This document shows, piece by piece, positions 10,697-21,959 of a DNA stretch of 64,000 nucleotides. The position numbers were made by a program, and so were the translations under genes. Source of the DNA: Fistulifera solaris (taxonomy: Eukaryota; Bacillariophyta; Bacillariophyceae; Naviculales; Stauroneidaceae); assembly GCA_030295235.1 (NCBI GenBank), contig AP026151.1, positions 863,782-927,781 of the forward strand, written 5' to 3'. The notes under the pieces were generated by a model that saw only the letters and a list, made by a program, of their open reading frames with translations, searched no databases and was not told the origin of the DNA. Position 1 is the stretch's first letter; every line of letters begins with the position of its first letter.

Positions 10697-12018
10697 TGAA
10701 CCGGAAGATGTTCTGCTAGGGAACAACGCTTCGCCCACATGAATCTGGCACGGCTGATTGTACAGACCGCGCATGCAATCAATTGTATCAAAATACCGAT
10801 ACTACTTTCAAGATGCATGATCATTAACGAGGGCCATTAAATGCAGTGCTAGTGCTTGGATCTTGTACATCGAGCGCAGTGAGCAGTGAACAGGTCGCAC
10901 GACGCACGATACAGAACGCACGACGTAAACGGCAAGTCAACAGTCAACCAGTCTAAATGTCCAAGCGCTTAATACAACTCCTATCTCCCAAGAACCAGGC
11001 GTACTGCTTACTTGACGTTGTTTAATTGAACAATGCGCACCGAGAATTCTAATTTATTCGTTTTGGCAGATGATCGCGTTCAGCTCAAACCTCAAAACCA
11101 TAATTCGTGACTTATGATGAAATGCAGTCGTGGTTAAGGTGAGATACACTTAGGGCCTATAGTAAATGATGAAGACAGCGATCCGCAATTACTTTCGGCT
11201 TTTTAAAAAAATAGAGATGTGAATTGCAACACATGCTGAAGGTAGACTCAATGGTGTCGTAGTAACGACAATTGTAGTTTACCAAGGTTTTCGAATGACA
11301 GATCACAGATCACCGAAGAGGAACACCGGTTCCAGAGCTTGTGGAGTGTACACAGAATATCTGTATAAATGGTCAATATCACTACTTCCAGAATTTCTGG
11401 ACTTCTTACAGGATTTCTGTATGCTTCAAAACGACAATTCCAGAATTTCTGGAAGCAGCACAGAATTTCTGTATTATTGAAACTGATTCCAGAATTTCTG
11501 GAACAAGCAAAGTTTGCATTATTTTGCTTTTATTGCTTCAATTATTATTTTTCCAGAATACGTTGTCGACAAAAGTGCGAATGATCTTATTGACAGCAAC
11601 CGTGCTGTCCATAAGATGAAACGCATCCGACATTCAATGAGCAATGAAGTAGACTATGAAGCTATGAAGTAATCGATTATCGATTGCTGTGAATTGTGAT
11701 GGTGAATAAATGATGAAGAATGAAGAATGAGCGCAACTCGTTTTTTCAATTGCAAACTACAAAGAAGCAGACTGTCACTGCCGTTTATTGGAAGCAAGCC
11801 AGCAAGCCGCAAAGATAATTCGAAGGCCGAGTGAATGAGACGAACCGGATGGCGCGCAATGCGCAATGAAAGATCGAATGAATGAAGTGTTCAACAATCT
11901 TCTCGAGACCCGCACCATTGGATGTGCTGGTGGCTTCTCAGCCACACAATCTTGTGCGATCTTTCAATAGATCTTTCGTCACAATCCTGTCCTCTCAATA
12001 AATTTGCTTGACAACACC
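10697..12018. other. Intergenic with an isolated palindrome cluster
   Basis: No gene seen. The only structured part is the palindrome group at about 11345-11505, listed separately. The last ~80 bases share short stretches (cagccacacaat, gatcttt) with the region upstream of 18242, marking the left edge of the duplicated module. Confidence 0.5.
11345..11505. repeat. Cluster of alternating TTCCAGAATTTCTGGA and ACAGAATTTCTGTA palindromes
   Basis: Three copies of the TTCCAGAATTTCTGG palindrome (around 11386, 11446, 11488) alternate with ACAG-ATTTCTGTA type palindromes. This is the same pair of motifs as in the 7.65-8.96 kb satellite, but with the central base reversed, i.e. in the opposite orientation and without the connecting satellite sequence. 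Confidence 0.75.
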
Positions 12019-12804
12019 ATGAAGATCGGTAACTACGCCATCGCCTTTGTGGCCCTTCCTACCTTGGCCTTTGGGGCTCGTCATCCTACCTGCCAGACGT
12101 TCACGGAGATTTACGCCGATGGAACTGAACTTTGCGAGAAGATGTTCTCCGATGCCTTTGTCGTCGTCCCCGACGACCAACCAGCTTATCACATGTGGTT
12201 CTTCGACACGGATAACAATCCGAACGATCAAGTTACTCGTGATATCTTCGGCACCGAGCCTCTCGAAGAATGCAACGTGCAGTACTTTCACAAACAAGTG
12301 CCAAGCCCGGAAGGTGATGACATGGGCGAGTGTCACCCCTGGAAGCAGCGCTCTTGTTGCCACGGTGAAACCGTCGGAAGCGTCGAAGAGATGAAGGCCC
12401 TTTACGGAAGTAGCTGGGATCGCTGCGGAACCATGTCGGAAGCTTGCGAGCGTTTCTTCGTCTTTGAGCTTTGCTTCTACGAGTGTGAACCCTCGGTCGG
12501 TTTGTTTCGTCGCTTCAACGATAGTCAGACGGATCATCCTGACTTCAACACGTGGCAGCTCTATCAGATGCCCATGAAGAAAAGTTACTGTGATGCCTGG
12601 TTCGATGCCTGCAAGAACGACTTCTTTTCCGAGGAGCGCTTCTCGACGATCAAGGAAGAGAAGGAAGTGAACAAACTTGGCGTCTCGTTGGGTGTCATCG
12701 GGGCATTCGCTTTCCTTCTTTGTCTCTTCTCCTCGTTCTTGGTCCACCGTGAACGCAGCGGCAAGCCCGTGTTTGTCGCTGAGAAGGCGAACCCGGTGGC
12801 TTAA
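12019..12804 (+). CDS. Folate-receptor-like Cys-rich type I membrane protein, copy 1
   Basis: 261 residues from ATG 12019. Signal peptide (hydrophobic through LAFGA), a Cys-rich ectodomain, then a C-terminal membrane helix (GVIGAFAFLLCLFSSFLV) and a short basic tail. The ectodomain pattern CHPWKQRSCC, a central ACERFF...CFYECEPSVG and a later YCDAWFDAC resembles the folate receptor/riboflavin-binding family (PF03024), where CxPWK..CC and YECSPNLG recur. The ligand is unknown; vitamin uptake is inference from the fold. It faces a metalloprotease gene 3'-to-3' about 280 bp away, and the same convergent pair recurs at 18.2-20.5 kb. Confidence 0.75.
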   Translation: MKIGNYAIAFVALPTLAFGARHPTCQTFTEIYADGTELCEKMFSDAFVVVPDDQPAYHMWFFDTDNNPNDQVTRDIFGTEPLEECNVQYFHKQVPSPEGDDMGECHPWKQRSCCHGETVGSVEEMKALYGSSWDRCGTMSEACERFFVFELCFYECEPSVGLFRRFNDSQTDHPDFNTWQLYQMPMKKSYCDAWFDACKNDFFSEERFSTIKEEKEVNKLGVSLGVIGAFAFLLCLFSSFLVHRERSGKPVFVAEKANPVA

Positions 12805-12859
12805 CTCGTTCTGTGAGATACGTGTTGCAACATGGATAATATGAAATGATACTCTTGCC

Positions 12860-12962
12860 GCGGGAGCTTTGTGACGTGGGTATTGGCTGAGAGATTAAAG
12901 AGTCGAAAGATTCTTTGTTGACCGTTCGAACCTGAACATGGTAATGCATGCGAAAGGGAAGG
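12860..12962. other. Conserved non-coding block in the convergent 3' region (copy 1)
   Basis: About 100 bp, from TTGCCGCGGGAGCTTTGTGA to ATGCGAAAGGGAAGG, is nearly identical to 19089-19200 in the second module. It lies after the stop codon of the folate-receptor-like gene. It may be a shared 3' UTR or terminator-type element. Confidence 0.6.
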
Positions 12963-13086
12963 TGAGATGTGTCACGGAAATATTATCACGAAAGTGTTGC
13001 TATGAGGACGTTTAGTAAGATAACATAGTAGTGAAAAGTGATTCTTTATTGAATGTTTCTATTGTCTATTGCGCGTTTACTCGTCA

Positions 13087-14128
13087 TCATGATCTACTTC
13101 GAATATTTCGCCATGCTTCTCGCATCCGTCGTGCCTGACCCTCGGTGAAAACATCGTCACAGCCTAAAGGAGCGTAATCCATAATGTTGTCCAAAGGGTC
13201 TGCACCCGGTCGATCCGGGCAACTATCGGGCAGCGGGTTGGGACATGCACCAATGATTCTTCCATAGTACCAGCTTTGTGCGTTCGTGTCGTCTACCAAG
13301 TCGCCTGGTGAACATCCACCGTCAAACGTGTGAAGTAGATTCAGCCAGTGTCCTGTTATGGAACAAGCGTCGACCAGTGAGCATTCGCCCACGAAGAGAA
13401 ACACAAAAGCTGTACGACTATTTCGCAAACTTACCGACTTCATGTGCCAGTGTCGTTTTATCGGTCGCACAATCCGTATCGACAACGATGCCGTCTCCCT
13501 TCCCCATAGCCTTGGCATTTTCCGCCAAATTCGCATATCCGCAATAGCGGCCACCAAACATCCTGGCTGCTTTGTAGTAGACATTGAGTGTTTTGAGATT
13601 CCCTTTTCTATGTTTCTTTTCCATATTCTTTTGTTCGAAAGTATTCCATTCCGAATCATACCAGATTTTATCTACTACGCGATTCGTCGCGACGACATTC
13701 AGCTGAAAGCCGGTCGAGAGAAGGAGTTGGTTAGTTATATCAATGTTTTCTTGTAAAATTTCATCCGATAAAAAGCCGGTGTCGTTATCTTTTTGAATGG
13801 CGTGGATATATGTGGTGATGTTGACAAAGCCGCCATTTTCCGGACCGAAGTCTTCATCATCAATATCACCCCAAGGGTTGCATCGAAACAGACGATTCTT
13901 CGAGTTTGACCTCCTTTCCTGCTCATATTGAGCACGGGATAAACGCTCTTGCTGTGCGACAGCCATTTCTTCAATGGAATGAACATCGGGCGCTTGAAAT
14001 CCACAGCCTTGAGGAGTATCGGAAAGATCTCGATGATGGTGATGGTGATGGTGAAAGCCATGATGCTCATGCGCGAGGACAGCGGAGGCTGTAAGAGCAC
14101 AGATAACAACGGATTCGATTTGCATCAT
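13087..14128 (-). CDS. Secreted pappalysin-type (M43) zinc metalloprotease, copy 1
   Basis: Exon 1 14128-13435, intron 13434-13353 (82 nt, GTAAGT...ACAG), exon 2 13352-13087; 319 residues. Signal peptide, then a strikingly His-rich segment (HEHHGF followed by seven His) and TPQGCGF. The intron splits the zinc site: exon 1 ends in HEVG and exon 2 starts HWLNLLHTF, giving HEVGHWLNLLH, the HExxHxxGxxH-type motif of M43 (Asn replaces the usual Gly). Downstream NIMDYAPLGC is the Met-turn. Extracellular proteolysis is inferred from family and signal peptide. The paralogue at 19344-20466 has its intron at the same place. Confidence 0.85.
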
Positions 14129-14896
14129 TGCAGTGTTTAAAATGTATAAACAGTTTCGCTTTTCATCGATTTCGAATTTGTATCAACCAAGTCAACAGCA
14201 TCTTTCTCGTCAACAAGTCAACACAGCAAAATTCTGCGTCTTTCGGTGCAACGTTCTTGCCATCTCAGTAAAAAAATCACAAGCCCTTCATTCATGTATT
14301 TCAAATCCAATCACTAATCAGAAATATCCCATACCAAAGTGTACAGCAAGAAGCTGTTCATTACTTAACGTTTGTTTGTCGACAAGAAGACACTTAAGAT
14401 ATCGTTTGTCAGTCATGTTTAAGCCCTGTAATCTTTTGATTCTAGTATTGTTTTGACAGTACACATTGAATAACGATTCCGAAATTGTATCTTAAATGTG
14501 TCAGTTTGAATATTCCATTTAGTACATCGCACCAGAAGCTGGCGCGCGCTCCGGACACGTTATTGCCTTCGTGGCTCTTGAACTCCATGAAAGTTGAGGG
14601 TTGCTGCCGCAAGCCGCAAGAAAATGCAACATGCGATGCGCATGCGAAAAAAAAGTGAACGAGACGAAGGCGATGATGATGTAAGTGGCTACGAAAGGCA
14701 ACTGAATGCAAACTGAGGACAACACTTCCATTGAAATGTATCATTCAGGTCTAATCAAGCTGTCCTTCACACAACCGACTGTACATTCGCCTGCACAGTC
14801 ACCTGGAATCCAAGATCACATCATGGCATCATTGAAAAATCACTACGACGACTTTTGACGACGACAAAAGAAAATGATTTTCACAATAATTTACTC
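14129..14896. other. Intergenic, nothing recognised
   Basis: Upstream region of the minus-strand metalloprotease and downstream region of the HSF-like gene. No coherent ORF, repeat or RNA gene seen. Confidence 0.45.
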
Positions 14897-16012
14897 TTAT
14901 TTTTGACACTGTGAGACATCTTTACATACAAAAGACAAGTGAATCAAGCCGTCGCTTATTAAGGGAAAGGATTTTGCCGGATGCGGCGGATCAGCTCTTC
15001 CAAGGCCGAAGATGCGTTCTGCATCGGAGCGCCGGCACTTTCCCAAGCGAAGAATCGGCGTCAGAGCCGGAGGAGCCGGCAATGGCGGCGGAAGCGTCAG
15101 ATTCATCCGTAAACACTGCCTCATCCAATCAAGCGCGTCGGCTTCATGCTCATTGCGTAACTGATGAAACAAGGAATCAGAGAGAAGGGCTTGCGTCCGC
15201 AAATGCAGAAGCTGCTGACTCAATACCGATTCTTGACTGGGAAATTGCGGAACTGCGAAACTTTGATTAGAGAGAGGTTGCATCCGACTCCCATGGTTAG
15301 GAGCAGCGTCGACCAGGCAAATTGTGTTTTGCTTCAATGCAGGCACCTTCGTTGCGGCCTTCTTCACTACGGGGCGTTTCGTTGTTGCTTTACTGGCACT
15401 TTTGATTTCACAGAGCTGTTCCGGCTGGTCACGACAAAAGTTAGGATGCGAAAACACCTGACAATTAATAGGAAAGCCATAGAGAGTCGGCGGTGACTTT
15501 CGAAACCTCCAGCGGTATGCCTTCCGAACGAAACTTTCGTATTTCACGTTGCCAAAGAACCTCCAGAGCCATTTCCCATAGAGAGCATTCGGGTCACGGA
15601 TGACGACAGCAGTTCCATTGAGAGCCCAAAAGATTGCTTCCTGCTCCATTTTTCGACCAGCACCGGCGCATACGCGCTCGATATAAGTCATCATCAACAT
15701 GAACTGATGGGAGCAACGAGGGCATAAAGTGTGAAACAAACTCGAATTATGATGCTACAATGTGCAATAATTTCTTACCTTCTCCGGGAACGTGAGTATG
15801 CTGTCGAAATCTCGCGTGTATGCGGGAATGTGTGTTGTGGGTAGATGATTTATTGCGTGGATGAACTCGCTGGTGTTACGAGCCGGACGTGGGCTCTTTG
15901 ATGCTCCCTCCACTGGACTTGCCACACTATCTGACTTCTCAGACTGAGTATCCTGGGCAATAGGTTTGGCATCTTCCACTTGGGGCTTTTTGTTGTTGTG
16001 AAGATCTTCCAT
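14897..16012 (-). CDS. HSF-type DNA-binding transcription factor
   Basis: Exon 1 16012-15779 (78 codons, from MEDLHNN), intron 15778-15704 (75 nt, GTAAGA...ATCAG), exon 2 15703-14897; 346 residues. The DNA-binding region starts with FPEK|FMLMMTYIERV across the intron and continues AIFWALNGTAVVIRDP, KWLWRFFGNVKYESFVRKAYRWRFRK, which matches the HSF winged-helix pattern W..G..FVI.D...F...YF....F.SFVR......F.K. The N terminus is acidic and disordered, the C terminus basic then Pro-rich (LPPPLPAPPAL). HSF genes are greatly expanded in diatoms. It sits between the two copies of the duplicated module and is itself single here. Confidence 0.82.
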
Positions 16013-16720
16013 CGATGTCAAACAAATATTTCAATGGAAGTCGTCGGTCTTAAGTAGTAGAAACTGTTATTGTCAGGCCTCTTGAACTTGAGTCAATTGA
16101 ATGCTCAACGATGAGTCGATTGTGAAATTGTGAGCAAAAATGTTGTAGGTCCATCATCTTGTGTCGGCGTTACGGCGGCGAGGGTGAGGTGATAAGGAGA
16201 AATGTTGTTGTCGCGTTTTTTGTCGCCGCTCGCCGCACGCCGCACTCATCCGCACCGAAAGGAAATGGACCGTGTCGAGTAGAGTAGAGCGCATCTTACG
16301 TGTTGTGTCGTGTGCTAATTCGCGTTTGACGTCACGATTTGCTTGCAACGCTTCATAATTTCTTTCCAAATTGGCGTCCAGGATGTTCTTCAGTCTTCTG
16401 CGGACTCTTAGACTGAAATCAAAAGTACATCCATGTCCTATTTACGAAGCTATGACTTTTACGGGAGTGCAGAAAACTTGTCCGCTTCTCCACCTTCCGG
16501 TTTTAGGATTAGGGCCAAGAGCCAGAACTACTATAGCTAAAAATGTACATACATAATTTCGGCTTGCGGCTTGCGGAAAGCGGTATGGGTTCGCAGTTCG
16601 CAGTGCCGGTTTCCGGTTTCTTGGTTTCTTCGCTTCATGTCGTATTGTGTATTGTGACCATGTGGGTCCGAAATATGAAATATCGCACAGAATACTACTG
16701 GTAAAAAGCAAGTCCGAAAA
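16013..16720. other. Intergenic, nothing recognised
   Basis: Upstream of the HSF-like gene. Short imperfect repeats of the type ggcttgcgg and ccggtttccggtttc near 16560-16620, no gene. Confidence 0.4.
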
Positions 16721-16728
16721 CCGAAAAC

Positions 16729-16991
16729 TATAGTTCGACAAATATCGATATTCGGATTTTTACGAATATCAATATCGTATAATACGATATAATAACCGTT
16801 ATTAATACTCGCAACCGTCTGTTTTTGTCCGCAAATTACAGCCATTCTGATGTCAAAAGCCTCAAATCCGTCTGTCAGACGTACGAATATCAATAAATAT
16901 CGATATTGGCAAAATGGCCCTGATATTATACGCTATTATAACGCGAATATCGATATTCGTTATTTGTTATTTGAGAGGGTGTCGAACTATA
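16729..16991 (+). mobile_element. hAT-like MITE, 263 bp (copy A)
   Basis: Perfect 12-bp terminal inverted repeats TATAGTTCGACA / TGTCGAACTATA, flanked by a perfect 8-bp target duplication CCGAAAAC (16721-16728, 16992-16999). Interior full of ATATCGATAT palindromes, non-coding. A second, highly similar copy lies inverted at 46173-46436. Short ORFs overlapping it are chance. Confidence 0.93.
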
Positions 16992-16999
16992 CCGAAAAC

Positions 17000-18241
17000 C
17001 GAAAGACCTGTTGCGTGTTTGTTGTTTGTTGCGTCTTCTGTATCGTTCATTCTGTAGTTCATTTTTCAAACGCTGTTCAACATTACTTGTACTACGTATA
17101 AACAACAACAAGCTACAAGCTAATAAAAGCGACAAGGCTACTTGTACAAGGTAATCACGAGTCACGAGTCGTCCTTTCAGCTACTAATAGAATGCTGACT
17201 AAGTATTGGTAAGGAGTGACGAGTGACGAGCATGTTAGCGGTTAGCGTGCTAGCTATAGCGATCTAATGTCATTACCTGGTACGGAAGCAATAACTATAC
17301 TGTAAGCAACAACCAACAACATAGAGCTTTAGAGCCACAAAATTTGATATTTTAGACTAAGTTTGAAGTTCTACTCTAGCGACTGAATTCTGTAACCTAA
17401 TCAAAAAATACCGAGTATCCTACAAAGGTCTGCAGGCAGCAGTTACCAGTCACGGCATAACGAGTTGCACGAGTGCTCTACAAAGGTATACTCTCCAAAG
17501 ATAGCTACGATGTATTCTAGATTACCGTTGCAAAAGTCACTTCATCCCCTGACGAGATAACAAACATGCTTGCCTCTGTTGATGAATGCTCTTTTTAGGG
17601 TATCATTTTAGTTAAAATAAAATTTATACGGAGTAAGAAGTAATTTAGCTGGCGTGCGGGATACCCTTTACGCTCGACAAGCGTCAAGCGCCTTCTAGAG
17701 CTTCTGGAGCAAAGAAAGGCATTTGGTGGAAATGTTGAAGCTAGAGAAAATACAGTAGCTCCTAGCTCTCTCTGGCTGGAGGCTGGAGAGAGTGAGCGAA
17801 GAGAGAAAGAGAAAGGTATTTTGAATTTTGTGACCGCTGTACTTCAAACGGGATACTCGAAACATTCCTAAATTTGTGGAACTCTGCAGCCCACACAAAA
17901 ACTTTTCAAAACAAAGCAAGAAGCCAAGCGGCAACTGCAGGCGAGTCAAAGTTAATACTAAATCTTATCAATCATTCTACTTATGGTACTTGAGAATCGA
18001 TAAGTAAAACTCAATAAATGAATGGGATCTGAAGTAAATGGAGACGTGATAAGTGATAAGTTTTACAACGATATACGATATCGGGTGATGCGTGGTGCGC
18101 CCTGCTCCTGTCGAAGATGTTGAGATCTTCAGTTCTTCAGTTGACAAAGATCTTTACACGCAGGAATTGCTCTGACAGCCACACAATTTGAAAAGCGATC
18201 TTTCACAAAACGCAACAACGTATCTTTGTATCACCACGACC
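17000..18241. other. Intergenic, low-complexity spacer
   Basis: No gene seen. Contains short locally repeated words (gagtcacgagtc, gagtgacgagtgacgagc near 17157-17230; ctacaaagg near 17425 and 17480). The last ~60 bp resemble the upstream edge of the folate-receptor-like gene at 12019. Confidence 0.45.
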
Positions 18242-19084
18242 ATGAAGATTACGAACTTTGCTATCGCCTTTGCGGCCCTCCCTACGTTGACAGGGGGGAG
18301 CTCGTCATTCCTCCTGTAAGCCGTTTACGGAGATTTACGCCCATGGAACCGATCTTTGCGAGAAAATGTTCTCCGATGCCTTTGTCGTCGTCCCCGACGA
18401 CCAACCAGCTTTATCACATGTGGTTCTTCGACACGGATAACAATCCGAACGATCAAGTCACTCGTGATATCTTCGGAACCGAGCCTCTTGAAGAATGCAA
18501 CGTGCAGTTCTTTCACAAAGATGTTCCGAGCCCGGAGGGCGATGACATGGGCGAGTGTCACCCCTGGAAACAGCGCTCTTGTTGCCATGGCTCTACGGTT
18601 GCCAGTACCGAGGAACTCAAGACGCTCTACGGCGGCGGCCCGGACAAGTGCGGAGTCATGTCGGATGCGTGCGAACGTTTCTTTGTTTTTGAGTATTGCT
18701 TCTACGAGTGCGAGCCCTCGGTCGGTCTCTTCCGCAAGTTCAACGATAGTCAGACGGATCATCCGGACTTCAACACCTGGCAGTTGTACCAGATGCCCAT
18801 GAAGAAAAGTTACTGTGATGCGTGGTTCGATGCCTGCAAGAACGACTTTTACTCCGAAGAAAGCTTCACGTCGGAAGAACCCAAAGAAGTTAACAAGCTC
18901 AGCATCTCGATGGGTGTCATGAGTGTGCTTTTTCTTTTTTCTTTGCGTCTTTTCCGCGTTCTTGATCCACCATGAACGTAGTGGTAAGCCTTTTTTGGTA
19001 CCACAAAATCGGTTCCTCCGGCTGAAGGCGATGTCGGTATTTAAAAAGACGGATTTTTGTAGCAACGTTGATATTGCGAAATGA
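18242..19084 (+). pseudogene. Folate-receptor-like protein, copy 2 (three frame breaks)
   Basis: Strongly similar at DNA level to 12019-12804. Frame changes occur at about 18293 (run of six G, one too many), about 18410 (gcttta versus gctta, one T too many) and about 18930-18945 (T-rich run in the membrane-helix codons). Between the breaks the Cys framework is intact: CHPWKQRSCC, ACERFF, YECEPSVG, YCDAWFDAC. If all three breaks were sequence error, the protein would again be signal peptide, ectodomain, C-terminal helix. If real, the gene is dead at residue ~24. The positions at homopolymers favour error, the number favours decay; undecided. Confidence 0.7.
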
Positions 19085-19088
19085 CACT

Positions 19089-19200
19089 TTTGCCGCGGGA
19101 GCTTTGTGATGTGGGTAATGGCTGAGAAATTAATGGAGTCGAAAGATTCTTTGTTGACCGTTCGAACCTGAACATGGTAATGCATGCGAAAGGGAAGGCA
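19089..19200. other. Conserved non-coding block in the convergent 3' region (copy 2)
   Basis: Second copy of the block at 12860-12962; differs at only a few positions although the adjoining coding ends (after the membrane helix) have diverged. Confidence 0.6.
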
Positions 19201-19343
19201 AAAGTATTATGAAACTAAAACCATCCATGTTGTTACAATGCAAAATCGTGGTGAAGAACTTGTCTACGAATGTATTATGAATATAGTATAGGTGTGGTTT
19301 ACTTTATGAATGTCGCTATCGCCAATATAATGAATCAATTTCT

Positions 19344-20466
19344 TCACCGGTTGCGAATGTTGTTCCAGGCTTCTTGCATTCGTTGGGCTTGGCCTTTGGT
19401 GAATATATCATCGCATCCCAAGGGAGCATAATCCATGATGTTGTTCAAAGGATCCGGCCCTGGTTGATTCGGGCATGTATCCGGCAATGGATTGGGACAA
19501 GCACCGCTCGTTCGTCCATAATAAGACTTTTGCGCATTGGTATCGTCCACTAAATCTCCAGGGGAACACCCACCCGAAAACGTGTGCAACAAGTTCAGCC
19601 AATGGCCTTAAAAGGAAAATACAAGACGGCAAGTCAGCGCAATGTCATCCTCTTCTTTTACGAGGGTCGTGGATTACTGAACGTACCGACTTCATGTGCC
19701 ACGGTCGTGCGATCCAACGCGCAATTGATATCAATGGTGACACCATCACCGTTTCCTACCGCTGCAGCATCTTCGGCAAGATAAGCATAACCACAGAATC
19801 TACTGCTCCCGGAAACGGCAAGCTTGAAATAAATGTTGAGTGTGTTGAGGCCTCCCCTTTTCAGCTTAGCCTGCATTTCTCTTTCTTCCGCCGATCCTGA
19901 TTGTGCTTGGAACCAGTTGTCGTTTTGTGCACGGTTAATGGAAATGACATTGATTTGAAATCCGGCCGATGATAGTAAGCTGTTCGCGAGTTGAATACTC
20001 TGATTCAGTGTGCTGTCGGAAAGAAACCCTTCTCCGTTCGTTCGAGAGACGGCATGCACATAAGTCGGAATAGAGACTTGAGAGTTCCAGTTACCACCGC
20101 CACCGCTGCCGCTATCATCACCGCCATCGCTTCCGCCACCACCGCCCGTGTCAGTATCGTCTCCAGGATTCCAAGCACTTCCTCCTCCGCCAAAGAAATA
20201 GAACAACCGCCTTGCTGTTGTTCATATTGCCGCTGTTGTAATGCGAACCGTTCTTCTTCGACACGAGCGACTCGCTCTTCCTGTTCGGCCTGTAATTGAT
20301 AAATTTCGTGCACGGCCGGTTCGTGGAAGCCACAACCTTCCGGTGTTTGGGCCAGCAGTTCTCGCAAACGACGGTCTCCGTGATGGTGGTGTTCATGGGC
20401 CCGTACAAGCGCTGGTGTTACTAGAAATAGAAGAGTAAAGCATGGTATTGGATTGAATCTGCGCAT
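19344..20466 (-). CDS. Secreted pappalysin-type (M43) metalloprotease, copy 2 (one frame break)
   Basis: Start ATG 20466 (MRRFNP), signal peptide, short His cluster (HEHHHHGD) and TPEGCGF as in copy 1. A frame change at about 20205-20212 (ggttgttc) joins the N-terminal part to the rest, which opens with a Gly/Asp-rich linker (GGGGG, DDTDT) absent from copy 1. Intron 19686-19607 (80 nt, GTACGT...TTAAG) falls at the same codon of the zinc motif: HEVG|HWLNLLHTF. Met-turn region NIMDYAPLGC conserved. The catalytic half is intact, so the break may be sequence error. The linker suggests relaxed constraint between propeptide and catalytic domain. Confidence 0.8.
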
Positions 20467-21690
20467 GATGGATGATATATTCCGATCGATTGATTGGCTT
20501 CCGAAGGATTTTGTTGTTTCGTTATGTGGCAAGCGAAAAAAGTAACCCAGCAATAAAGAAAACTTTGCAAGTTGGTTGGGACCGTACAACGAACAACAAG
20601 ACTACAGTATGCTCTATTGTTCGTTATCCTTTGGCCGAAATGGCGAAATGGGTCACTATTCCGGATTCCGGCATTTTGATAAAGTCCTCGAAGACGTTTT
20701 GACTATTTCAACTACTTACTATACTATCCAACAAGAAGTAAGGAATCCGGAGAAACAATGACCTTACTCCTATGCAATGACCGCGGAAAATGAGCTGACG
20801 GCTGACATACTGTACAAGTATTTCCTCGAAACAACACTTGCGGCTCGTCGGACCATTGATGTTTATGGACAAAACTGTTAGCGATAAAAAGTTGACAATG
20901 TGCCTATACATCTAAAGCAAATTAGACACGATTGCTGCGAGGGAGATGTTACGTACAGGAATGGTGTTTCAGTTGCAATTTCTCTTGATCAACGACGACG
21001 CGAAGCCGACGGCCGACGGCCAACGGGAAGCACAAAATGCAACAATCTCTGGTGCCTTCGTTCCTTCCTCTCACTGGCAATTATTTCGATTGGGATTGAT
21101 TTCTGGTTGTATAATATTTAGCCTAAATCATGCGCAACACGCCTCTGTCGTCGCACAAGAGTTAATGCTCATATCGGAGCGGATATTTTCGTTACTGTCC
21201 CTTAATATCAATGAGACCGAAAGAGACAGAATGTGCACGGCCAACTAGCACATATCAAAGAAACGCAGTTCTTGCAGACAGCGTTGCGCTGCTCGTCATA
21301 CTGTTACCGAAAGTTTTGCTGCCCATCCGGCGTCTAGTGCATTCCTGCCACAAAGAACAGGATGCCGCATTCAAAACACAGGCTACGGTATTTGGAACCC
21401 AATCGGTGATACTTTGGAAACCATCAACAATCAACCGTTCCTGCTTTTTCAGCAAGATCCACAGGCAGTAAGTTTCAGAGCAATAAAGGAAAGCAATTAT
21501 TACACGAGTGCACCGCCAGAAGGTAAATGATATACGGAGTATTACTATTTGAATCCTTAAGCTAAATAATAAAATGCATAATTATATAAAACTGGGAGGG
21601 TCATGCGTCGGCTTTAAACAAAAGCTTTGTCGGGCAATCACAATCAACACGAGCTAGTGACATAGGTGATTTGGATACAGAGAGTCGGTG
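20467..21690. other. Intergenic, nothing recognised
   Basis: Several short ORFs on both strands, none with family resemblance, signal or consistent codon use. No repeats above ~20 bp noticed. Confidence 0.4.
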
Positions 21691-21696
21691 CACCAA

Positions 21697-21861
21697 TCAA
21701 AGGTCGACCGAGACATCATTGTCTCGGCACATGTCGTCGTTTACATCGTTTTCATCTATCAGATCAAGCGCGCGTTGAAGAATGTCGCTAAGTTTACGCA
21801 TTCGTGCCAAATGGTCTCGATTTCTTGAAATTCTTGTGGAAAGCGGCTGCACGGAACGCAT
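21697..21861 (-). CDS. Possible small charged helical ORF (54 residues)
   Basis: ATG 21861 to TGA 21697. Short, with an amphipathic helix-like centre (RNRDHLARMRKLSDILQRAL) and acidic end (DENDVNDD). The same frame stays open upstream to about 21955 without ATG (NPIVLFSVKGVVTTLEGF), so it could be the last exon of a small gene. Not recognised; could be chance. Confidence 0.3.
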   Translation of the reverse strand: MRSVQPLSTRISRNRDHLARMRKLSDILQRALDLIDENDVNDDMCRDNDVSVDL

Positions 21862-21959
21862 CTCCGTATTAGCGAAACCTTCGAGAGTGGTTACGACCCC
21901 TTTTACGGAAAAAAGGACGATGGGGTTGTGAACTCGTTTTCGATTGCATGGTTAGCCGT

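Noticed and set aside
18325-19185. 286-codon minus-strand ORF (and its counterpart at 11995-12747)
   Set aside because: Antisense to the folate-receptor-like genes; conserved only because the sense strand is.
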